A stretch of 32,679 bases of DNA, taken from positions 1 to 32,679 of the forward strand of contig JBFELL010000012.1 in the NCBI GenBank assembly GCA_041552135.1. Direction: 5' to 3'. The translations under genes were made by a program, and so were the position numbers. The stretch is from SZUA-186 sp041552135. Its GTDB lineage: Bacteria > Pseudomonadota > Gammaproteobacteria > UBA9214. This document shows positions 8,154-16,513 of this stretch, in pieces; position 1 is the stretch's first letter; each line of letters starts with the position of its first letter. Below the pieces are notes generated by a model. That model had not been told where the DNA came from. It ran no database searches and saw nothing but the letters and a program-made list of their open reading frames with translations.

Positions 8154-8710
8154 GCGACTTCTCCGCCCAGCCGCGCCTGCAGCAACTGCCAGTCAAAGGC
8201 CGGCCCGGGGTCCGTCTTGCGGCCCGGCGAAATATCGCAGTGCCCGGCAACGCGATCCAGCGACAGCCCCGGATAAGTGGCCACCAGCGCCTGCATGACC
8301 GCCGCAAGCTGTTCATACTGCCTGGCGGTGTAGGCTTCCGTGTCCTGGCCTTCCAGCTCGATGCCAACGGAAAAATCATTACAGGCATGATGCCCGTCGA
8401 AGCAGGAGTCACCCGCGTGCCAGGCACGCTTGCTGAACGGGACATACTGGACAAGCTCGCCGTCGCGCCGGATCAGCAGGTGGCTGGAGACCTGCAGGCC
8501 GCTGATTTCCCGGAAATACGGATGCGCCCCCGGGTCGAGGCGGTTGCAGAACAGGTCATCGATCCAGCCGCCGCCGTATTCTCCCGGCGGCAGGGAGATG
8601 CCGTGCACCACCATCAGGGTGATATCTGCGCCATCGGGGCGCGCGTCGCAATTTGGCGAGGGCACACGCCGGGCCTGGCGCAGCCAACCTTCGTCGGGAT
8701 CGATTTCCAC
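8150..8710 (-). CDS. ampD: 1,6-anhydro-N-acetylmuramyl-L-alanine amidase AmpD
   Basis: AmpD is the cytosolic zinc amidase that cleaves the peptide from anhydro-muropeptides during cell-wall recycling. In many gammaproteobacteria its loss derepresses AmpC beta-lactamase. The protein follows the known enzyme almost throughout: EGWLRQARRVPSPN, VVHGISLPPGEYGG, LIRRDGELVQYVPF, KRAWHAGDS, DFSVGIELEG and GHCDISPGRKTDPGPAFDW. The three zinc ligands (His in VVHGIS, then His and Asp in GHCDISPGRKTD) and the catalytic Glu of IELEG are all present. I chose the GTG at 8710, with AAAAGG six bases upstream, because it gives the usual short N-terminus. A TTG at 8746 would add 12 residues. It precedes and overlaps the histidine phosphatase gene. 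Confidence 0.95.
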   Translation of the reverse strand: MEIDPDEGWLRQARRVPSPNCDARPDGADITLMVVHGISLPPGEYGGGWIDDLFCNRLDPGAHPYFREISGLQVSSHLLIRRDGELVQYVPFSKRAWHAGDSCFDGHHACNDFSVGIELEGQDTEAYTARQYEQLAAVMQALVATYPGLSLDRVAGHCDISPGRKTDPGPAFDWQLLQARLGGEVA

Positions 8711-8798
8711 AGTCGGCCTTTTGCTCGGTAACGGATGATGTCGCAATCATAACGGCTTGCCCGGTTCCGGGGAATCGGCCACGATCCGTCCCGGCGCC

Positions 8799-8827
8799 GT
8801 GTACCGGCCGCCCCGATCGGCTAGAAT
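8799..8827 (+). promoter_or_regulatory. Candidate promoter for the SH3-domain gene
   Basis: A TAGAAT box at 8822-8827 lies inside the palindrome GGCTAGAATAGCC, 39 bases upstream of the GTG start. The -35 position 17 bases upstream (GTGTAC) is weak. This is a plausible sigma-70 -10 element and no more. Confidence 0.3.
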
Positions 8828-8865
8828 AGCCACCCCGGATATCCGCCAGAGACAATGGAGTTGAC

Positions 8866-9534
8866 GTGAAACAGGCACTTAGCATCCTTTCCCTGCTCGT
8901 CATCCTGACAGGCAATGCCCTCGCCGAGACACGCTATGTGAGCGACCGGCTGGAGATCACCATGCGCAGCGGCAAAAGCACCAGCCACGGCATCCTTCGC
9001 ATGCTGCGCAGTGGCACACCGGTCGATGTGCTCGAGACCGACAAGGGCTCCGGCTACAGCCGCATCAAGACCCGCAGCGGCAAGGAGGGCTGGGTGCTGA
9101 CCCGTTTCCTGATGAGCGGCCCGGCCGCCCGTGACCGGCTGGCCGAGGCGGAAAAGCGCCTGGCGGAACTGGAGCTGGAAAACCGCAAGATGCATACCGC
9201 CATGGCAGGGCTCCAGGAAGAAATGTCCAGCGTCGAGAAGCAACGCCAGAATCTGGACAGCGAGCACCGCGACGTCAGCCAGGAACTCGCGGAAATCAAG
9301 CGCACCGCCTCCAGCGCGCTGGCGATCGACAGTGAAAACAAGGAACTCAAGAGCCGCATGGTGGCGATCGAGCGCAGCCTGCAGACCGTGCAGCAGGAGA
9401 ACGAAAATCTCAAGGACCGTACCGCACGCGACTGGTTCATGGTCGGCGCCGGTGTGGTGCTGCTGGGCATCATTGTGGGCCTGATCATCCCGCGCATCCG
9501 CTGGCGCAAGAAATCCAGCTGGGACACGTTCTAG
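8866..9534 (+). CDS. SH3-domain, coiled-coil membrane protein (YgiM/TIGR04211-like)
   Basis: This gene encodes 222 residues starting at a GTG with GGAG five bases upstream. The order of parts is a signal peptide (residues 1-20, ending NALA), a bacterial SH3 domain at about 22-85 (YVSDRLEITMRSGKS, PVDVLETDKGSGYSRI, GKEGWVLTRFL), a long charged coiled coil at about 90-185, a C-terminal transmembrane helix at about 192-212, and a short basic tail. This is the architecture of E. coli YgiM. The SH3 domain should be periplasmic and could bind cell-wall material. The precise function of the family is not established. It is transcribed divergently from ampD, another cell-wall gene. Confidence 0.88.
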   Translation: MKQALSILSLLVILTGNALAETRYVSDRLEITMRSGKSTSHGILRMLRSGTPVDVLETDKGSGYSRIKTRSGKEGWVLTRFLMSGPAARDRLAEAEKRLAELELENRKMHTAMAGLQEEMSSVEKQRQNLDSEHRDVSQELAEIKRTASSALAIDSENKELKSRMVAIERSLQTVQQENENLKDRTARDWFMVGAGVVLLGIIVGLIIPRIRWRKKSSWDTF

Positions 9535-9596
9535 GGCTATGCCGGGCTATTGCAGATACTGGTTCACTGCATAGGTACAGAGAAAAAAGATTTTCA

Positions 9597-9901
9597 TCGC
9601 AGAGACGCAGAGGGCACAGAGAAAAGACAAAAATAATTAACCGCAAAGGCGCAAAGGACGCAAAGGACGCAAAGAAGAGATTCAGGGATAACCCCATTCT
9701 CACCCAATCGCCGCAGGCTCAATGCTTCCGGAGTTCACCGTTCGTGAGTTCCTGACACAGTCCTGTGGGAGCGCCGCCCCCGGCGCGAATCGCGGCGAGG
9801 CGCCGCTCCCACAAGAAACTTTATTGCAATGATTGGTTTTTCTTTGCGTCCTTTGCGGTGAAAGTCTTTTTTGCTCTGCGCCCTCTGCGTCTCTGCGGTG
9901 A
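9597..9901. repeat. Long inverted repeat, 'CGCAGAGACGCAGAG' family, with a nested palindrome
   Basis: The left arm at 9597-9679 carries CGCAGAGACGCAGAGGGC and then CCGCAAAGGCGCAAAGGACG with extra GGACGCAAA units. The right arm at 9838-9901 is its reverse complement with small differences. The arms are about 60 bases each and bracket roughly 160 bases that hold a second palindrome (9764-9813). It fills the interval between the YgiM-like gene and the end of ilvD. Related arms recur at 28671-28936, so this is a dispersed family. Confidence 0.8.
9764..9813. repeat. REPIN-like palindrome inside the larger inverted repeat
   Basis: TGTGGGAGCG at the left and CGCTCCCACA at the right form a near-perfect 50-base inverted pair around CGCGAATCGCGG. 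It resembles the TGTAGGAGCGGC elements found at 19131-19254 and 30171-30244. Paired inverted REP units of this kind are usually spread by REP-associated tyrosine transposases encoded elsewhere in the genome; none is in this window. Confidence 0.7.
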
Positions 9902-9915
9902 ACCACGGTGAACAA

Positions 9916-11595
9916 TCACTCGTCCGTCACACACCCCTCCGAGGCGTTTTTCACCCGCTGGATGTACTTGTAGAGCGTGCCGCGCTCGGCCTTGTAGGGC
10001 GGCATGACCCACTCGGACCGGCGCTGCTCCATCTCCCCGTCACTCACGTCCACCGACAGGCTCAGGCCCTCGGCGTCGACCGTGACCAGGTCGCCGTCGC
10101 GCAGCAATGCGATCGGCCCGCCCTCCTGGGCCTCGGGCACGATGTGACCGATGATGAAACCGTGCGAACCGCCAGAAAAGCGGCCGTCGGTCAGCAAGGC
10201 CACATCCTTGCCGAGGCCCGCGCCCATGATGGCCGAGGTCGGTGTCAGCATCTCCGGCATGCCCGGACCACCCTTCGGTCCCTCGTAGCGGATCACCACC
10301 ACGTCACCCTTGCCGATGCGGTTCTCCTCCAGCGCGGCAAGCATGTCTTCCTCGGAATCGAACACCCGCGCCGGGCCGCGAAATTGGAGGCCCTCCTTGC
10401 CGGTGATCTTGGCGACCGAACCGCCCGGGGCCAGGTTGCCCTTGAGGATCTGGATGTGACCCGTAGGCTTGATCGGGTCATCGAGTTTGTGAAACACGTC
10501 CTGGCCGTCTGCAAGCCCCGGCAGTCCAGCCAGGTTCACGGCAACTGTCTCGCCGGTGACCGTCATGCAGTCTCCGTTGAGCAGGTCCTGCTCCAGCAGG
10601 TATTTCATCACCGCCGGGGTGCCGCCGACGTTGTGCAGGTCCTCCATCACGTAGCGGCCGCTTGGCTTGAGGTCGGCAAGGAACGGGATGCGGTTGCTGA
10701 CCTGCTGGAAATCATCCAGCGTCAGCGACACGTCCACCGCGCGCGCCATGGCGATCAGGTGCAGCACGGCATTGGTCGAACCGCCCAGGGCGATCAGGAG
10801 GACCATGGCATTCTCGAAGGCCTCGCGCGTCATGATGTCGCGCGGCTTCAGGTCTTTCTCCAGCAGGTTGCGGATCGCGGCACCGGCCTGGAAACACTCG
10901 TCGAGTTTTTTCGGGTCCACAGCCGGTGTCGAGGAGCTGTAGGGCAGCGACATACCCATGGCCTCGATGGCAGAGGCCATGGTGTTCGCGGTGTACATGC
11001 CACCGCAGGCGCCGGCGCCCGGGCAGGCATGTTCAACGATGTCGCGACGGGTCTTCTCGTCGATCTTGCCGGCGAGGAACTCCCCATAACTCTGGAAGGC
11101 CGAGACAATGTCCAGTGTATCGTGGTCGATGTGACCCGGCTTGATGGTGCCGCCATAGACCATCAGTGCCGGCCGGTTCAGGCGTCCCATGGCAATCAAA
11201 CAGCCGGGCATGTTCTTGTCACAGCCAGGAATGGAAATGTTCGCGTCATACCACTGCGCACTCATGACCGTTTCGATCGAATCGGCGATCAGGTCGCGCG
11301 ACTGCAGCGAATAGCTCATACCGTCGGTGCCCATCGAGATGCCGTCACTGACACCGATGGTATTGAAACGCATGCCGACCAGCCCTGCGGCCTGCACGCC
11401 TTCCCTGACGCGTGCCGCCAGGTCGTTGAGGTGCATGTTGCAGGTATTGCCTTCGTACCAGACGCTGGAAATGCCCACCTGGGCCTTGTCCAGGTCCTCC
11501 CGGGTCAGGCCGGTGCCATGCAGCATGGCCTGAGAGGCGCCCTGTGACTTGGGCTGGGTGATACGGGAACTGTAGCGGTTGAGCCGGTTGGTCAT
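9916..11595 (-). CDS. ilvD: Dihydroxy-acid dehydratase
   Basis: IlvD dehydrates 2,3-dihydroxy-isovalerate and 2,3-dihydroxy-3-methylvalerate to the 2-keto acids that precede valine and isoleucine. The start is the ATG at 11595, with GGAG seven bases upstream, giving 559 residues. An upstream TTG would add 61 non-homologous residues. The three cluster-binding Cys are visible in GNTCNMHLND, IPGCDKNMPGC and GAGACGGMYTANTM. Near the C-terminus TDGRFSGGSHGFIIGHI holds the Ser/Gly region of the active site. The length and the N-terminal motif match the shorter, [2Fe-2S]-type branch rather than the longer [4Fe-4S] E. coli type; that assignment is inference. The gene stands alone, with a repeat element just after its stop. 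Confidence 0.97.
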   Translation of the reverse strand: MTNRLNRYSSRITQPKSQGASQAMLHGTGLTREDLDKAQVGISSVWYEGNTCNMHLNDLAARVREGVQAAGLVGMRFNTIGVSDGISMGTDGMSYSLQSRDLIADSIETVMSAQWYDANISIPGCDKNMPGCLIAMGRLNRPALMVYGGTIKPGHIDHDTLDIVSAFQSYGEFLAGKIDEKTRRDIVEHACPGAGACGGMYTANTMASAIEAMGMSLPYSSSTPAVDPKKLDECFQAGAAIRNLLEKDLKPRDIMTREAFENAMVLLIALGGSTNAVLHLIAMARAVDVSLTLDDFQQVSNRIPFLADLKPSGRYVMEDLHNVGGTPAVMKYLLEQDLLNGDCMTVTGETVAVNLAGLPGLADGQDVFHKLDDPIKPTGHIQILKGNLAPGGSVAKITGKEGLQFRGPARVFDSEEDMLAALEENRIGKGDVVVIRYEGPKGGPGMPEMLTPTSAIMGAGLGKDVALLTDGRFSGGSHGFIIGHIVPEAQEGGPIALLRDGDLVTVDAEGLSLSVDVSDGEMEQRRSEWVMPPYKAERGTLYKYIQRVKNASEGCVTDE

Positions 11596-11958
11596 GCATA
11601 ACTCCAGTGAACGGGCCCGGGCCGTGCAATACCGCCAGGCAGGCCGCGGGCGAACAGAAAACAGCCGGTCATTGTACAGACCTCCCGCGGACATACGAAA
11701 GACCGCCAGCGGCAGGACACCCACACCGGCAGCACATGGCAGAACCGCCTGCCCCGCCTGAAAGCGCGGTTTTTCCATGAAACATGTGCGCCATATTTCT
11801 GGCAGATGAGGAAATGACTTTATTCAATTCAGTCAGTTAGATAGCTTGCATTTTTCTGACGGGCAAATGCGCCTGAAAAGGCTTGCAAACACACCCACAG
11901 TCAATAGAATATAAGAGTATAATTAATTAGTGATGCATAACCTCTGGAGACACAGCAC
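11596..11958. other. Divergent intergenic region, ilvD / rhodanese
   Basis: These 363 bases separate ilvD (minus) from the rhodanese gene (plus). The ilvD-proximal part is GC-rich and shows no clear motif. The right end turns A/T-rich and carries the candidate promoter at 11883-11910. I saw no leader peptide or attenuator typical of branched-chain operons. Confidence 0.45.
11883..11910 (+). promoter_or_regulatory. Candidate sigma-70 promoter for the sulfur gene pair
   Basis: TTGCAA at 11883-11888 and TAGAAT at 11905-11910 are separated by 16 bases in an A/T-rich tract. A second -10-like TATAAT sits at 11918-11923 but lacks a partner box. The start codon of the rhodanese gene is at 11959. Confidence 0.45.
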
Positions 11959-12252
11959 ATGTATCTGCCAACCATTTCCTCCGCGGATGCCCGCCAGCTG
12001 GTGGCACGGGGTGCACAGCTGGTCGATGTACGCAATCCGATGGAACACCAGCGTGGCGCCCTGCCCGGCTCGGTCAATATACCGCTCCCCCTTATCCAGC
12101 AGGCACTCAAGCAGCTGGACCGCCAGACACCGGTGCTGCTGTATTGCAACAGCGGCCAGCGCAGCGGCATGGCCAAGCAGCTGCTGGAGGCCTGCGGCTT
12201 CATGGTTGTTCACAACCTGGGTTCCTACACCTGCATGGACAATTGCACGTAG
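11959..12252 (+). CDS. Single-domain rhodanese-like sulfurtransferase
   Basis: This gene encodes a 97-residue, one-domain rhodanese. The conserved LVDVRNPMEHQRGALPGSVN is near residues 21-40, and the active-site loop CNSGQRSG near 63-70 carries the catalytic Cys with the Arg that binds sulfur. Such proteins carry sulfane sulfur as a Cys persulfide between donors and acceptors. It has GGAG nine bases before the ATG and lies 32 bases upstream of the persulfide dioxygenase. Together they form a likely two-gene operon in which rhodanese and dioxygenase handle glutathione persulfide or related species. Two additional Cys near the C-terminus (YTCMDNCT) are unusual for the family. Confidence 0.93.
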   Translation: MYLPTISSADARQLVARGAQLVDVRNPMEHQRGALPGSVNIPLPLIQQALKQLDRQTPVLLYCNSGQRSGMAKQLLEACGFMVVHNLGSYTCMDNCT

Positions 12253-12284
12253 AGGACGCACACGCGCAATAACAGGGCATCGCC

Positions 12285-12992
12285 ATGCAACTGCAACAGC
12301 TATACGACCCCGGGAGCACAACCTGCTCCTACCTGATCTGGGACGAGGCCACGCGTGAGGCCGCGCTAATCGACCCGGTGCAGGACCAGCTGGTGCGCGA
12401 CCTGCGTCTGCTGAGGGAACTGGACCTGACCCTGCGCTACGCGCTGGAGACCCATATACCCATAGACCACATCACGGCCTCCGGGCAGCTGCGGGAACGG
12501 CTGAATGCAGCCATACTGGTGCCGGAGGGGTACGGCTCCAAGAACCCGGATGTCCTGCTGCGGGACAACGATCTGATCCCGCTTGGCAACAGCAGGTTAC
12601 GTGTCATCAAGACCCCGGGGCATACCGATTGTGGCGTCAGCTATTACATTCCCGGTGCCGTATTCACCGGCGATACCCTGCTGGTTCGCAGCTGCGGACG
12701 CACCGACCTGCAGTCGGGTGATGCCGGCATGCTGTACGATTCCATTACCCGACGACTGTTCACCCTGCCGGATGACACCGTTGTCTACCCGGGCCACAAC
12801 GGCACCGAGCGCCCGAACTCGACCATCCTCGACGAGAAGCGCCACAACCCCCGCATCGGCAACGGCCGGACGCGCGAAGATTTCATTGCCATCATGAAGA
12901 ACCTGCGCTTCGATCCGCCGCCTGCCCTGCACGAGACACTGCCGGTCAACCTGCGCAATGGTCTTGCCGCGATGGGGCCCCGCCTGGCCTGA
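12285..12992 (+). CDS. ETHE1-like persulfide dioxygenase (MBL fold) with altered His motif
   Basis: This is a 235-residue metallo-beta-lactamase-fold protein of the ETHE1/Blh class, which oxidises glutathione persulfide to sulfite and glutathione with a mononuclear iron. Family landmarks are ETHIPIDHITASG (residues 55-67), PGHTDCGVSYY (111-121), FTGDTLLVRSCGRTD (127-141) and YPGHNGTERPNSTILDEKRHNPR (168-190, quoted only as a pattern). The usual HxHxDH is here H-I-P-I-D-H, so Pro59 replaces the second His. The residues expected to hold the iron (His57, His113, Asp130) are present with normal spacing, so activity is plausible. It follows the rhodanese gene, which supports a role in sulfide or sulfane-sulfur metabolism. 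Confidence 0.88.
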   Translation: MQLQQLYDPGSTTCSYLIWDEATREAALIDPVQDQLVRDLRLLRELDLTLRYALETHIPIDHITASGQLRERLNAAILVPEGYGSKNPDVLLRDNDLIPLGNSRLRVIKTPGHTDCGVSYYIPGAVFTGDTLLVRSCGRTDLQSGDAGMLYDSITRRLFTLPDDTVVYPGHNGTERPNSTILDEKRHNPRIGNGRTREDFIAIMKNLRFDPPPALHETLPVNLRNGLAAMGPRLA

Positions 12993-13196
12993 TCCCGAAA
13001 CAGGCGCGCTCCCCCCGACTGCTCCGCCATCCTGTTATGGCGAAACACGCCGGCTATCATTGGCCCGACGCCCGCGTCCAGCCGCCGGCCCCGCACCGGA
13101 GGGGGCAGTCCAGCCGGGACCATAACCCGCTGTAAGCAATCAAGTTCACGCCACTTCTGCCGATGCCATTTCTGATGTGCAGCGACCATTCCATAA

Positions 13197-15227
13197 ATGA
13201 AACAGGCAGCCAGCGGCATGCGTAAACCGCCAGCCGTGAAGGTCGGGGCATTGATCCGTGACAACACGGAACTGCTGGTCAGCGGGGGATTCCAGGCAGT
13301 GCTGGCCATGACGTTTGCGCTGGTGTTCGTTGCCCTGATCCAGCTGCAGTCCGGCAACGACAGCATGGCCCGGCTGGTACAGGTCAGCAACAGCAAAACG
13401 GCCGCCGCTCACGAGATGCGTGACGCCATCCGCCTGCGCAGCGACAGCCTGAAGACCATGCGCCTCGCCAGCGACCTCTTCAAGCGTGACGAGGAATACC
13501 AGCATTTCATCAGCCATGCAGGCAAGTACCGCCGCGCACGCGAGACTCTGGTCGGGCTTGGTATGGACGGCACGGAACACGCCCTGCACCGGCAACTGAC
13601 AGCACTCTCGCAGGAAGCGCAGCCCTGGAGCGACAGCGCCGCCGAACTGCTAATGGATGATGCCCCCGTTACCGAGGTCTCGTCCGCCATGGAACAGGCC
13701 GAGTTACTGCAGGGCATGATCCTCAAGACGCTCGACAGGCTGGTGCGACATGAGCAGGTGAACGCCGTCAGCGCGCTGACCACAAGCCGCGAGCACTATC
13801 GCAGCACCCGCCAGTTGCTGGTCACGCTGGCTGCGATCGCCTTTGTCTGGTGCCTGCTGGTCGTGCATATGGTGCGCCAGCGTGTCGCCAGAAAGAACCG
13901 GCAGCTGCACTACCAGGCCACTCACGATCCGCTCACCGGACTGATCAATCGCCGCGAATTCGAGGCGCGACTGGAACGTGCAATCACGCATGCGCAGACC
14001 CAGTCGGCGACGCACGCCCTGTTATACATGGATCTCAACCGGTTCAAGATCATCAACGACACCTGCAGCCATGTCGCCGGCGACGAACTGCTGCAGCAGA
14101 TTGGACAGCTGCTGCTGAGTTCGGTGCGCAAGCGTGACTCCCTGGGCCGGCTGGGCGGTGACGAGTTCGGCATGCTGCTGGAGAACTGCCCGCTCGAAAA
14201 AGCCATCAACATTGCCGAAAAGCTGCTGTCTGCCATCGAGGACTTCCGCTTCAGCTGGGAGGAGTAGACATTCACCCTCGGCATCAGCATCGGCATTGCA
14301 CCCGTCAATCGCAGCACCTGCGACCTGGCGAGCGCCATGCGTGCGGCCGACTCGGCTTGCTACATCGCCAGGGAATCTGGCCGCGAGCGCATACAGGTCG
14401 CGGACACGGGCAACCGGCACCTGGAGGAACGACACGGTCAGATGCAGTGGGTGCCGCGGCTGAACAGGGCACTGGAGGAGGACCGCTTCACGCTGTATTT
14501 CCAGCCGATCGTACCTTGCGCCGTCAACCGGCGTCAGGGCCGGCGCATCGAGATCCTGCTGCGCATGATCGACGATGACGGCTCCACGCTTGCCCCGGGT
14601 GCCTTCCTGCCGGCGGCCGGGAAATACGGACTGGCTGCGAGCATCGATCGCTGGGTCATCAGCCACGCCCTGAACTGGCTGGCGCGCGAGTCGGTCGACA
14701 ACCACTGTCCGCCGAGAATTTCCCTCAACCTCTCCGCCCAGTCCATCGGCAACCGGGACATACTGAAATTCATCATCCAGCAACTGGAAATCACCGGCGT
14801 CGCACCGCAGCAACTGTGCTTCGACATCACCGAGACCGCCGTCATGGCCAACCTGACTGCCGCCACGGGTTTCATGCTGACCCTGTGCGGACATGGCGTC
14901 CGTTTCTGCCTGGATGACGTCGGCAGCGGCCTGTCCTCGTTCACCTGCATGAAAAAGCTGCCAGTGGATTTCCTCAAGATCGACGGCAGCCTGGTGCGCG
15001 ACATCCTGTCGGACCCGGTGGATCACGCCATGGTGCGCGCCATCAACAAACTCGGCCAGCTGCTCGGCAAGGAAACCATTGCCGAGTTTGTCGAGACCGA
15101 CGAGATTGCCCGGGAACTCGGGAAAATTGGCGTCAACCACATGCAGGGCCATGCCTTTGCCCGCCCGCAGTCGCTCGAGGACTACACCCAGGTCATGGGG
15201 CCACGGCTGGTCCTCGTCGGCCAGTGA
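13197..15227 (+). pseudogene. GGDEF-EAL cyclic-di-GMP protein interrupted by an in-frame TAG
   Basis: One frame runs from 13197 to 15227 and is broken only by TAG at 14265-14267 (codon 357). Before the stop are transmembrane helix 1 (about 27-50), a sensor region of about 150 residues that should be periplasmic, helix 2 (about 204-222), and a GGDEF domain with RLGGDEF at 318-324 and an RKRD inhibitory site five residues upstream. After the stop the frame resumes the same domain without loss (TFTLGISIGIAP). It then forms an EAL domain with EIL at about 452, NLSAQSIGN, DITETAVM, DDVGSGLSSF, KIDGSLVRD and QGHAFARP. Catalytic residues look intact on both sides. A truncated protein, a restart at the ATG at 14337, readthrough, or a sequencing error are all possible. 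Confidence 0.88.
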
Positions 15228-15319
15228 CATAACAGGGCCGGCCGGCCTGCACCCGGCATGCCGGGGGGCGTATGCTTGGCATATCGTTTCGCAGACACCG
15301 GCATCCAGCAGGCAATCGC

Positions 15320-16471
15320 ATGAGACAGGGCCCACCCGACTTGCTGACCATGATCGCGCACCTGATCGGCACCCCCTCGGTCAGCAGCGTCAGCCGCGAA
15401 CTCGACCAGGGCAACCGCGCGGTCATCGACCTGCTTGCCGGCTGGCTGGAGGCTGCCGGCTTCACCGTCGAGGTCATGGCACTTGCCGGCAGGCCCGACA
15501 AGGCCAACCTGATTGCCACCCTCGGACAGGGACCCGGCGGGCTGGTGCTGTCCGGCCACACCGATACCGTACCCTGGGACGAGGGTGAATGGCGCCATGA
15601 CCCGTTTGACCTGACCGAGGCCGACGGCCGACTCTACGGCCTCGGCACCTCGGACATGAAGGCCTTTCTGGCACTGGCCATCGAGGCGCTGCGCGAGTTC
15701 CGCCCGCAGGACCTGCGGGAGCCGGTCATCATCCTGGCGACCGCGGACGAGGAGACCAGCATGGCCGGTGCCCGTGCCCTGGTGGAGCGCGACGCCCTGC
15801 AGGCACGCCATGCCCTGATCGGCGAACCCACCGGCATGCGCCCGGTGAGAATGCACAAGGGCATGATGATGGAGGCCATCCGCCTGCATGGCCATGCCGG
15901 CCACTCCAGCGATCCTGCACTCGGCAACAGCGCCCTGGAGGCGATGCACCGGGTCATCACCGCGCTGCTCGCCTGGCGCCGGGAACTGCAGGCAAGCTGG
16001 CGCGACCCGCTGTTTGCGGTGCCGGTGCCAACGCTCAACCTCGGCCACATCCACGGCGGCGACAACCCCAACCGCATCTGCCCCGACTGCGAACTGCACA
16101 TCGACCTGCGGCCACTGCCTGGCATGGAGATCGACGAACTGCGCCACGCCATGCACCAGCGCGTCACCGATACCCTGCAGGGCTCCGGCATTCGCATCGA
16201 CTTCGAGGCACTGTTCGAGGGCGTCCCGGCCATGGCCACCGACGCCGACGCCCGCATCGTTCGCGTGACCGAGCAACTCACCGGCCACGCCGCCGAGGCC
16301 GTCGCCTTCGGTACCGAGGCACCCTACCTGCAGCAACTCGGCATGCAAGCGGTGGTGCTCGGCCCGGGCGACATTGAACAGGCCCACCAGCCGGACGAAT
16401 ATCTCGCCACCGACCGGCTGCAGCCGATGCTCACCCTGCTGCAGCAGGTGGTGAAAAGCGTTTGTACCTGA
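15320..16471 (+). CDS. argE: Acetylornithine deacetylase
   Basis: ArgE hydrolyses N-acetylornithine to ornithine and acetate in the linear arginine pathway. The ATG at 15320, seven bases after an AGG, gives 383 residues, the length of the E. coli enzyme. An earlier start at 15272 would add 16 Arg/His-rich residues. The M20-family metal ligands and catalytic acids appear in order: SGHTDTVPWD, GTSDMKAF, ATADEETSM, LIGEPTGM and, near the end, GPGDIEQAHQPDEY. The central dimerisation domain begins around GMMMEAIRLHGHAGHSSDP. It is followed 42 bases later by argA, so the two are likely co-transcribed. I found no obvious ArgR box upstream. Confidence 0.95.
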   Translation: MRQGPPDLLTMIAHLIGTPSVSSVSRELDQGNRAVIDLLAGWLEAAGFTVEVMALAGRPDKANLIATLGQGPGGLVLSGHTDTVPWDEGEWRHDPFDLTEADGRLYGLGTSDMKAFLALAIEALREFRPQDLREPVIILATADEETSMAGARALVERDALQARHALIGEPTGMRPVRMHKGMMMEAIRLHGHAGHSSDPALGNSALEAMHRVITALLAWRRELQASWRDPLFAVPVPTLNLGHIHGGDNPNRICPDCELHIDLRPLPGMEIDELRHAMHQRVTDTLQGSGIRIDFEALFEGVPAMATDADARIVRVTEQLTGHAAEAVAFGTEAPYLQQLGMQAVVLGPGDIEQAHQPDEYLATDRLQPMLTLLQQVVKSVCT

Positions 16472-16513
16472 TGTCGGTGCTTGCTATAAACGGTTCGAGA
16501 GGAATTCCCTGAC

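Noticed and set aside
9640..9680. Tandem GGACGCAAA units that could suggest a CRISPR array
   Set aside because: The units are about nine bases, contiguous and without spacers, and they pair with a complementary arm at 9838-9901. No cas gene is nearby.
9871..11547. Plus-strand open frame of 558 codons opposite ilvD
   Set aside because: It is the antisense shadow of ilvD, whose cluster-binding motifs are unmistakable. The shadow has the His/Arg/Gln-rich composition typical of GC-rich antisense frames.
15182..15319. Upstream start for argE at 15272
   Set aside because: The extra 16 residues are Arg/His-rich and do not fit ArgE. The ATG at 15320 has a suitable ribosome-binding site and gives the family length.
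14022..16387. Two long minus-strand frames (14022-15335 and 15182-16387)
   Set aside because: They lie opposite the GGDEF-EAL and argE genes, which carry full sets of catalytic motifs. The minus frames are Gln/His/Val-rich shadows.
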